Assembly (NCBI RefSeq): GCF_029911635.1
Contig: NZ_JARYTI010000019.1
Span: 37,955 to 101,954 of the forward strand
DNA length: 64,000 nucleotides
Source of the DNA: Sphingomonas sp. AR_OL41
GTDB lineage: Bacteria > Pseudomonadota > Alphaproteobacteria > Sphingomonadales > Sphingomonadaceae
Reading direction: 5' to 3'
Under the pieces are notes generated by a model. That model saw only the letters and a list, made by a program, of their open reading frames with translations. It had not been told where the DNA came from and made no database searches. Positions 36,261 to 45,160 of this stretch are shown here, piece by piece. The translations under genes were made by a program, and so were the position numbers. Numbering within the stretch: the first letter of the stretch is position 1; each line of letters opens with the position of its first letter.

Positions 36261-38329
36261 GCGCCGCCGAAACGCTCGAACCTGGCGGAATGATCGCCGA
36301 CTATCGCATCGACCGGGTGCTCGGCTCGGGGAGCTTCGGCGTGACCTATGGCGCGCACGACGTGCAGCTCGCACGCAACGTCGCGATCAAGGAATATATG
36401 CCGGTCGATTATGCGCGACGCGATGCCTCGGGCACGGTCGGGTCGCGCAACCCCGAAACCGCGACCACGTTCGAATGGGGGTTGCGGCGCTTCTCGGACG
36501 AGGCGCGAACGCTGGCGCAGTTCGACCATCCCAATATCGTCAAGGTCCAGCGGCTGGTGCAGGGGGTCAACGGCACCGCCTATATCGTGATGGAGCTTCT
36601 CGAAGGCATCAACCTCGAAACGCTCGTCGAGCGCGACGGGCCGCTATCGACCGAGGTTTTTCTGTCAGTCTTCCGTCAGTTGCTCGGCGGGGTCGAGGCG
36701 ATCCACGGCATCGGCATCCTTCACCGCGATATCAAGCCGGCGAATATCGTCATCAAGGGCGAGACGCCGGTGTTGATCGATTTCGGCGCGTCGCGCGATC
36801 TGGCGACACAGCGCAAGGCGGGTTTCAGCGCGCTCGTCACCGACGGCTATTCGCCGCTCGAACAATATTCGAGCGAAAAGGAGCAGAGCCAGGCGTCGGA
36901 CATCTATGCGCTCGCCGCGACCGCTTATTATCTGCTGACCGGCAAGATTCCGCCGCCGGTGACGGCGCGCGTCGCCGGCGACAGCTTCCCCACCATCAGC
37001 GAGGCGGCGAAAGGTCTTTTGCCGGACGACGTGCTCAAGGCGCTCGACTGGGGGCTGGCGCTGCAGCAGGCCGACCGCCCGCAGTCGATCGCGCAGTGGC
37101 GCGCCGCCATGCCCTCGCTCGACCATGTCGAGGAGGTCCCGCTCGTCGCGGCACCGCCGGTCGCGCCGAAGGTCAACCGTCGCGCCCTCCTCGTCACCGC
37201 AGCCGGCGTGGTGGTGGCCGGCGGCGCGGCGGCCCTGTTCTTCGGTCGGGACTCCAGCATTGCCGGGAGCGCAGCGCCATTCACGCCCGGCTGGAGCAAG
37301 GTCGTGGCACCGATCTATGACGATCCTTTCGCCGCCATCGCCGCGACAGCCGACGGTGCGATGGTCGCCGCCTATCGCGGTGCCGGCGATGCGACCGATC
37401 GCCTCATCGCGATACGATATGGCAACGACGGCAGCGAACGCGGCAGTTTTACCCTCGATCAGCCGGCCTCGCGCGGACACGCGATTCTGCCGACACCAGA
37501 TGGCGGCGCCTATGTTGGCGGCGAGTCCGGCGCGCAGTCGATCATCGTCAGACTCGACAAGGACTGGCATGTCGCCTGGACGCGCAATTACCAGGCCGGA
37601 TCGATCAGCGCGCTGATGCACCAGCGGGACAAGGGGCTTATCGCAGGCCTCGAAGGACCCCGCGGCTCCGGGACGGCCAAACTGCTCTATGTTGGCGAGG
37701 ACGGCGCGTTGCAGAACGACGTCACATTGCTCGATCGTCAGGGCGATTCGGTTCAGCGCATCGTACCCCTGAGCGATGGCGCGGTTGCGGTACTCGGGCT
37801 GCGCCTCGAGCCGCGATTGGTCGATGGCAAGAAACAATATGTCGAAAATCTGTGGCTGGCGCGCGTCGCGGCAAGCGGCGAGGAACAGTGGCGCATACTC
37901 GAAAAGGGCCTCGGCCATTCGTGGGGCTTCGACGTGGTCGAAGCCGGCGGCAGCATCTTTGTCGCGGGGCGAACGAGCACCGACGGTGAGGCCCATCGCC
38001 TGCTGCTGATGCGCGTCGATGCTCAGGGGCACAGGACCTGGTCACGCTCGGACTATGCCGGCGCGCCTGCATCGGGGCGCGGGCTCGCGGTCACCGGGGG
38101 ATCTTCGCCGCGCGTCTACGCGGTGGGATGGGCGGGCATGCCGCACCGTGCCCGCTTCAGCCAGATCGGCCCAAGCGGCGACCTGATCTGGGATCAGCTC
38201 GACGAGCCGAATCCGGGCGGTGAAAGTATCGCCGGCCTCGCGTTGCGACCGGATGGCAGCGGATTCGCGATCGGGCTTGTCGGACGCGCGGAGGACGCGC
38301 TCACCCTCACGATCAGTCGATTGAATTGA
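36257..38329 (+). CDS. Transmembrane Ser/Thr protein kinase with periplasmic propeller-like sensor
   Basis: A 690-residue Hanks-type kinase. Catalytic features are intact: Gly loop LGSGSFGVTYGAHD (22-35), K45 in VAIKEY, HRD at 156-158 with the IKPANIVI loop, DFG at 175-177, and DGYSPLEQY in the activation segment. One membrane helix lies at about 309-330. The outer region (331-690) consists of repeated strand patterns such as GHAILPTPDGGAYVGG and LARVAASGEEQW, probably a beta-propeller or PQQ-like sensor. The GTG start gives a GTGA overlap with the TIR gene. Likely partners are the FHA proteins (readers) and the PP2C (reversal) in the same operon. Confidence 0.95.
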   Translation: MSAAETLEPGGMIADYRIDRVLGSGSFGVTYGAHDVQLARNVAIKEYMPVDYARRDASGTVGSRNPETATTFEWGLRRFSDEARTLAQFDHPNIVKVQRLVQGVNGTAYIVMELLEGINLETLVERDGPLSTEVFLSVFRQLLGGVEAIHGIGILHRDIKPANIVIKGETPVLIDFGASRDLATQRKAGFSALVTDGYSPLEQYSSEKEQSQASDIYALAATAYYLLTGKIPPPVTARVAGDSFPTISEAAKGLLPDDVLKALDWGLALQQADRPQSIAQWRAAMPSLDHVEEVPLVAAPPVAPKVNRRALLVTAAGVVVAGGAAALFFGRDSSIAGSAAPFTPGWSKVVAPIYDDPFAAIAATADGAMVAAYRGAGDATDRLIAIRYGNDGSERGSFTLDQPASRGHAILPTPDGGAYVGGESGAQSIIVRLDKDWHVAWTRNYQAGSISALMHQRDKGLIAGLEGPRGSGTAKLLYVGEDGALQNDVTLLDRQGDSVQRIVPLSDGAVAVLGLRLEPRLVDGKKQYVENLWLARVAASGEEQWRILEKGLGHSWGFDVVEAGGSIFVAGRTSTDGEAHRLLLMRVDAQGHRTWSRSDYAGAPASGRGLAVTGGSSPRVYAVGWAGMPHRARFSQIGPSGDLIWDQLDEPNPGGESIAGLALRPDGSGFAIGLVGRAEDALTLTISRLN

Positions 38330-38353
38330 TCACCAGCGAAGGAAGCGCGGACC

Positions 38354-39529
38354 ATGCATTCACCCGTACGACACCTTGCCTCATCGCTCGTGATCGCCGC
38401 GATGCTGGCGACATCCGCGCCAAGCGCGGCACAACGCGCGCGGACGGACCAACCCCGCGCGCAGCCCGAGCAGCAAGTCGCTCAGTCAACCGCATCGGCC
38501 AACGCCGCGTCCGCCAGGGCGACGCAGGCGCTGGTCGATGCCAATGCCGCGAAGGCGCCGCCGCCGCCTCCCGCCGACGAGACGCCGCAGCAGGCCAAGG
38601 CACGCAAGAAGGCCGAACGTGCCGCGGCCGCCGCCGCCGAGCGGCAGCAACGCGCCGCCGCTGCTGACGCCGAGCGGCAACGCCGCGCCGCCGACCGCGC
38701 GGCGCATCCCGAAAGGGGAAGGGCGGCGCGCAACTGCGCCGTCGGCGCGGTTGTCGGCATCCTGGGCTCGTTGCTGCTCGGCGGACGAAGCGCGGGCTCG
38801 ATCATCGGCGCGGGTGTCGGAGGCTGCATCGTCGGCTGGGGCCTCGGAGAAGCGCTCAAGGGCGAGGATGAGAAGAAACTCAACGGCTATCTGACGGACG
38901 ATTATGTCGAACGCGACGACGTCGCGACGACCAGGTGGCACGCGCCGGAATCGGGCCAGGACCTCGACGTCCAGACCGTCAGCGAAAGCTACAAGCCCGT
39001 TCAACACACCGTCACTGTCAGCCCCGACATGGCGTTCGATCCGAACAATATCCAGGTTTCGGTGCGCAAGATGCGGACGACGGCGGCGCTGTCGCTGCGA
39101 TCGACGACCGATGCCACGTCGCGCGCAAACGTCGTCGGTTCGTTTGGCGCCAACGAGATCGTCCAGGTCTATGGCGAGACCAACGACCATAAATGGTCCT
39201 ATCTCGCCGATCGCGCGACCGACGGGACATACCAGCTGATCGGTTATGTCCCGACGGCCAATCTCTCGGCGTCCCTGTCGATCCCGAGCGGCCCGATCCA
39301 CGTCGCCAAGCCCAAGCCGAAGCCGGCACCGGTCCAGCGCGCCGCGGCGCGGGGGCGCAAGGGCGCACCCGCACGCGTCGCGCCGGTACCGATGGCCAGC
39401 GCCGCGCCGGCGGCGGCACCGCAACGGGTGACCTTTTCGGCCGCGACACGGTGCAAGAATGTGCGGGTCTCGGCGATGGGCAAGTCGGGTGCGCGCGAAT
39501 TGTGCGGCGGCTCCAACAACGTCGCCTGA
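38354..39529 (+). CDS. Exported SH3b-domain protein with glycine-zipper segment
   Basis: A 391-residue protein. It has a signal peptide (about 1-27, ending SAAQ), an Ala/Arg-rich charged helix (about 80-125, likely coiled coil), a glycine-zipper hydrophobic stretch (about 130-165, GSIIGAGVGGCIVGWG), and a bacterial SH3 domain (about 232-300; SLRSTTDATSRANVVGSF, ending GYVPTANL). The tail is Pro/Ala/Lys-rich with a final two-cysteine segment. SH3b domains bind cell-wall or protein ligands, so this could be a periplasmic sensor or anchor for the kinase. It lies 24 bases after the kinase gene. Confidence 0.85.
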   Translation: MHSPVRHLASSLVIAAMLATSAPSAAQRARTDQPRAQPEQQVAQSTASANAASARATQALVDANAAKAPPPPPADETPQQAKARKKAERAAAAAAERQQRAAAADAERQRRAADRAAHPERGRAARNCAVGAVVGILGSLLLGGRSAGSIIGAGVGGCIVGWGLGEALKGEDEKKLNGYLTDDYVERDDVATTRWHAPESGQDLDVQTVSESYKPVQHTVTVSPDMAFDPNNIQVSVRKMRTTAALSLRSTTDATSRANVVGSFGANEIVQVYGETNDHKWSYLADRATDGTYQLIGYVPTANLSASLSIPSGPIHVAKPKPKPAPVQRAAARGRKGAPARVAPVPMASAAPAAAPQRVTFSAATRCKNVRVSAMGKSGARELCGGSNNVA

Positions 39530-39553
39530 ACGCGCGCCATCGAAAAAAGGGGA

Positions 39554-40972
39554 ATGAGGATGAGCATGTCGAACTGGTTGCGCCTGGTATTGGGATTCGG
39601 GGCCCTGGCAACGCTGGCGATAACGGTGCCGTCGGCGCCGGTGGCGGCGCAGGACGAGGAAGCAGTGTTCGATCCGATGATCGACAGCACGGTGCGCGTT
39701 CGCGTCGACTCGACCGACAAATCGGGCACGGGCTGGGTCATCCAGCCGATCGACAATGCCAATCGGGCGGGTGCGGCGGTCGTGGTCACGTCGTTCAATC
39801 TGATCGAAGGCGCCCGAAAGATCGTCGTGCGCGATGCCAAATCCGGCACCGACTATCAGGCGACGGTCCTCGCCAACGACAGTGACCGCAACCTGACCTT
39901 TCTGGAGGTGAAGGACCTCGCGCTCGCGCCGATCCCGCTTGCCGGCACGGCGCCCAAGGTCGGTCGGCGCGTCGTGGCGCTGGGCTACAACCGCCAGGCC
40001 GACGAGAGCGAACAGAAACTGGCTGCCAATGCGACCCTGAAGAGCGGGAGCCTGTCGCGCGAGCTGCGCGGGTTGATCAGCACCGAAGGCAAGGCACCTG
40101 TAAACCAGATCGAACATGACGCGGCGATGGTTCCGGGCTTCGAGGGCGGCCCGTTGCTCGATCGTTGTGCCCACCTCATCGGCATGAACATCAAGAGCGG
40201 CGGTGCGGTAATGCCGCGCTATCTCCTCGCCATCGAACCCGAGGCTGCCGTGATGAACGCGCTGAAGGTCGATGAAATCATCAAGGCGGCCAACCAATAT
40301 GGCGTAAAATATACCCCGGCGAGCAACGATTGCTCGGGCGGGCCCGTGCCCACGGCAACACCGACCGCCGACGCGACCGGCAAACCGACCGCGGTCGCAA
40401 GTGCGGTCCCGATGCCGAGCACCAGCGGCATGTCCGATCTGCTGCGTTCGACGCCGTTCCTGGTCGTGCTGGGATTGCTCGGCCTGGCCGCCGCGGCGTT
40501 CGGCCTGTACACCATGACGCGGCGCGAGCCGATCCCGGAGCAACTCGTCAATGATCCGGTCGCCCCGACGCAACGCGCGCCGAGTCAACCCGTCGATGAG
40601 GGCAAGACCGTCCTCATTCCGGTGACCGAGCGCGTCGTGCCCGAGCGCACGCTACGCCTCAACGGCCGCGGGCCGAGCGGGGAACCGATCGACTTCAGCT
40701 TCTCGTCGGTCGATCTCGCCTCGCGGCCGTTGACGCTCGGTGTGGGCGCCAATGCCGATCGGCATTTCCCCGATAATCGGGCCGACTTCCGCGTGTCGCG
40801 CATCCACGCCCGGCTTGCGCATGACGGCACGAACTTCACGATCGAGGACAACAAGTCGCTCAACGGCACCTTTGTCGGCGGGCGACGGCTGGACAGCAAT
40901 GTGCCGATGACGCTCGTCAACGGCGATGTCGTCAGCCTCGCCGATATCGAAGTCCGTGTTTCGATTGATTGA
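39554..40972 (+). CDS. Trypsin-fold pseudoprotease with transmembrane helix and FHA domain
   Basis: A 472-residue protein. An N-terminal signal/anchor (about 8-32) leads to a periplasmic trypsin/HtrA-like domain (about 40-240), a Thr/Pro/Ala linker, a membrane helix (about 305-325, TPFLVVLGLLGLAAAAFGLY) and a cytoplasmic FHA domain (about 385-470: RVSRIHARL and NKSLNGTFVGG). In the protease domain all three triad positions are changed: N82 in VTSFNLIEGA for His, N113 in DRNLTFLEV for Asp, E197 in GFEGGPLL for Ser. It should therefore not cut peptides but may bind them. Alternative starts are ATG 39560 and 39566, both with AG-rich upstream sequence. Confidence 0.88.
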   Translation: MRMSMSNWLRLVLGFGALATLAITVPSAPVAAQDEEAVFDPMIDSTVRVRVDSTDKSGTGWVIQPIDNANRAGAAVVVTSFNLIEGARKIVVRDAKSGTDYQATVLANDSDRNLTFLEVKDLALAPIPLAGTAPKVGRRVVALGYNRQADESEQKLAANATLKSGSLSRELRGLISTEGKAPVNQIEHDAAMVPGFEGGPLLDRCAHLIGMNIKSGGAVMPRYLLAIEPEAAVMNALKVDEIIKAANQYGVKYTPASNDCSGGPVPTATPTADATGKPTAVASAVPMPSTSGMSDLLRSTPFLVVLGLLGLAAAAFGLYTMTRREPIPEQLVNDPVAPTQRAPSQPVDEGKTVLIPVTERVVPERTLRLNGRGPSGEPIDFSFSSVDLASRPLTLGVGANADRHFPDNRADFRVSRIHARLAHDGTNFTIEDNKSLNGTFVGGRRLDSNVPMTLVNGDVVSLADIEVRVSID

Positions 40973-40984
40973 AGGGAGACGAAG

Positions 40985-41485
40985 ATGGGAACGACATTGA
41001 TCGGCGAGCCGGGGCGTCCAGCGGGGCGCAGCGGCACGACCTTGGTCGGCACGCCCGGCGGCGGTACGCGCCTCGTCGCGCCCTCCACCGGGCAAGGCGC
41101 GCCGGAAGCGGCGCCGACAAGCGCCGCCAAGGGGCCGGTAACGGGCTGGCTGGTGGTGATCGAAGGTCCCGGCAAGGGCCAGTCGATCGAGCTTGGCTAT
41201 GGCATGAACATCGTCGGTCGCGGTGCGGCCAACCGCGTCGTGCTGGGTTTCGGCGATGACCAGATCTCGCAGGACGACCATTTCCGTATCGCCTATGACG
41301 ATACGCAGCGTCGTTTCCACCTCGTCCCCGGGCGTGGGACCAACCTGGTCTATGTCGCGGGGAACCCGTTGCTCGCCCCGCTGCCGCTCGAAACCGGCAG
41401 CGATCTCAGCGTCGGCGCGACCAGGCTGCGCTTCGTCGCGCTGTGCGGGGACGACTGGGCGTGGCCCGATGACTCCCGGGGCTGA
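40985..41485 (+). CDS. FHA-domain protein with N-terminal Thr-Leu-Ile/Val-Gly repeats
   Basis: A 166-residue soluble protein. Residues 1-35 hold three similar units, GTTLIGEPG, GTTLVGTPG and GTRLVAPS, which carry threonines that a kinase could phosphorylate. Residues about 52-160 form an FHA domain (NIVGRGAANRVVL, then ISQDDHFRI and GRGTNLVYVAGN), a fold that binds phosphothreonine peptides. This layout recalls small FHA regulators whose N-terminal phospho-Thr binds their own FHA domain; that is inference. It lies 12 bases after the pseudoprotease gene and abuts the PP2C gene. Confidence 0.92.
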   Translation: MGTTLIGEPGRPAGRSGTTLVGTPGGGTRLVAPSTGQGAPEAAPTSAAKGPVTGWLVVIEGPGKGQSIELGYGMNIVGRGAANRVVLGFGDDQISQDDHFRIAYDDTQRRFHLVPGRGTNLVYVAGNPLLAPLPLETGSDLSVGATRLRFVALCGDDWAWPDDSRG

Positions 41486-42757
41486 GTGTCGGCCGTCACG
41501 CCGATGAAGCAGCGCATGCGCCTTGCCGGCGACGCCGTGATCGGCATGCGCGAGGAGCAGCAGGACAGCTTCGGCACCGGCCTTGCCAGGCTGGCCGACG
41601 GCCGCGAGGCACCGTTGGTCGTGATTGCCGACGGCATGGGCGGGCATGCCGGAGGCGCAGTCGCCAGCACGCTGGCGATCGAGTATTTTCTGGCGACCGC
41701 CGAAAGCGGTCAATGCGCCGACTATGCCGAAACGTTGCGACAGGCGTTGCTCGCGGCAAATCGCGCGATAGCGGCGCGCGTCGAACAGGACCCGCATCTC
41801 GACGGCATGGGCTGCACCATCGTTGCCCTTGTCGTCGATGAGCGCGTTCTGTGGATGATCAGCGTGGGCGACAGCCTGTTGTTGCGGGTCAACGCCGTCG
41901 GGCTGGAGCGGCTCAACGCCGACCATTCCATGGCCGGGCTCGGCGGTGCTGCCGCCGAGCTGGGTCTTGGGCAACATCTGCTTCGGTCGGCGCTCACGGG
42001 CCGAACCATAGCATTGATCGACGAAGGGCGATTTTCACGCGATGCCGATACGCGCTACCTGCTTGCCACCGACGGCATTCTCACGCTCGAGCCAACCACC
42101 ATTCTCGAGGTTCTCGATCGCCATGCGGCGGCCGAACCGATCGACCAGGCGCGCGCGCTACTCGCGGCCGTCACCGCGGTGGGCCGACCCGACCAGGACA
42201 ATTGCACCGTGATCGTGTTCCGCACTCCACCGGCGCGACCACGGCGCTTCAGCGCCACGCGGATCGCACTGGGGCTGATCTTCGTCGCGCTCGGCATCAG
42301 CGCCGCCACCTTGGCATGGCTCTACGGCGTACGCGGCACCGACGCACCGCACGAATCCGCGTCGGCCCCGCAGCGTGCGATGGCGCCCGAAGCCGCGACA
42401 GGATCCGGCAGCCGCCGCGACGGATATCGGGCGGATCCGATCTCGACACAGGGCAACGGCCCCGCACGCGAGCAGCATCCCGTCGCCTCGACGGCGGCAG
42501 GTCGCGGAAGCGCCCGTAGCGGAAACGGGCAAGGCATGACCCTCCCCTATCTCGAAACGCCGCAAGCGACAGAGACGCCCGCGGCGACCGCGACGGGCGG
42601 CGCGGCGACCCCGCCGACGCCGACGCCGACACCAACACCGACATCAACTGCTGCCGCGACGCTCAACCCGCCACCCGCGACAGCCTCGGGAACGGCAACG
42701 ACAGCCGCGCCGGCCAACAATCCCGTCGCCGCGCGACCGACTCGCCATCGCTCGTGA
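41486..42757 (+). CDS. Membrane-anchored PP2C-type Ser/Thr phosphatase
   Basis: A 423-residue PP2C/PPM phosphatase. The metal-binding motifs are intact: EEQQDSF (D27), VIADGMGGHAGG (D49), SVGDSLLL, LATDGILTL and DQDNCTVIVF. A membrane helix (about 258-283, IALGLIFVALGISAATLAWLYG) is followed by an outward Ala/Thr/Pro-rich tail of about 135 residues containing a PTPTPTPTPT run. It would reverse the kinase's phosphorylations in the cytoplasm. Its GTG start directly follows the FHA gene's TGA, so translation is coupled. It is the last gene of the operon. Confidence 0.94.
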   Translation: MSAVTPMKQRMRLAGDAVIGMREEQQDSFGTGLARLADGREAPLVVIADGMGGHAGGAVASTLAIEYFLATAESGQCADYAETLRQALLAANRAIAARVEQDPHLDGMGCTIVALVVDERVLWMISVGDSLLLRVNAVGLERLNADHSMAGLGGAAAELGLGQHLLRSALTGRTIALIDEGRFSRDADTRYLLATDGILTLEPTTILEVLDRHAAAEPIDQARALLAAVTAVGRPDQDNCTVIVFRTPPARPRRFSATRIALGLIFVALGISAATLAWLYGVRGTDAPHESASAPQRAMAPEAATGSGSRRDGYRADPISTQGNGPAREQHPVASTAAGRGSARSGNGQGMTLPYLETPQATETPAATATGGAATPPTPTPTPTPTSTAAATLNPPPATASGTATTAAPANNPVAARPTRHRS

Positions 42758-42900
42758 TTGCCGGTGATGCAGCCGGCACTTATCCGCCGGCTCCCCGATC
42801 GCCAGGCGCGGTCATCGCGATCGAGCCATTCGCGATGATGCGCGCATCCTTTCGCCTGCGCCCTTGACCATGGCTTGATCGCGCCGCGTCGGCGCCGTAG

Positions 42901-44991
<2,091 letters not shown>

Positions 44992-45042
44992 TGCTTTTTT
45001 GCAACGCAATATGATTCCTTAAAGCGTGACGGTCCGGCGCAG

Positions 45043-45069
45043 TTGACTGTCATCCAGCCGACATATTTA
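45043..45069 (+). promoter_or_regulatory. Possible promoter of the TonB-receptor gene
   Basis: TTGACT at 45043-45048 and TATTTA at 45064-45069 resemble -35 and -10 boxes, but the 15-base spacing is short. They lie about 90 bases upstream of the receptor's ATG in the 169-base gap after ligA. Confidence 0.3.
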
Positions 45070-45160
45070 CGGAGCAAAGGCCCGCTCGTGATGCGGTGAT
45101 ACAGCGCCGCGGGCAGAACGAATCGTCGTTCCAGACGCTCCTCCAGGGGGAAAGACAGAC

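Noticed and set aside
35133..42757. Type VI secretion regulatory cluster
   Set aside because: Kinase, FHA and PP2C are present but no structural secretion genes are in the window, and the TIR, SH3b and pseudoprotease genes do not fit that system.
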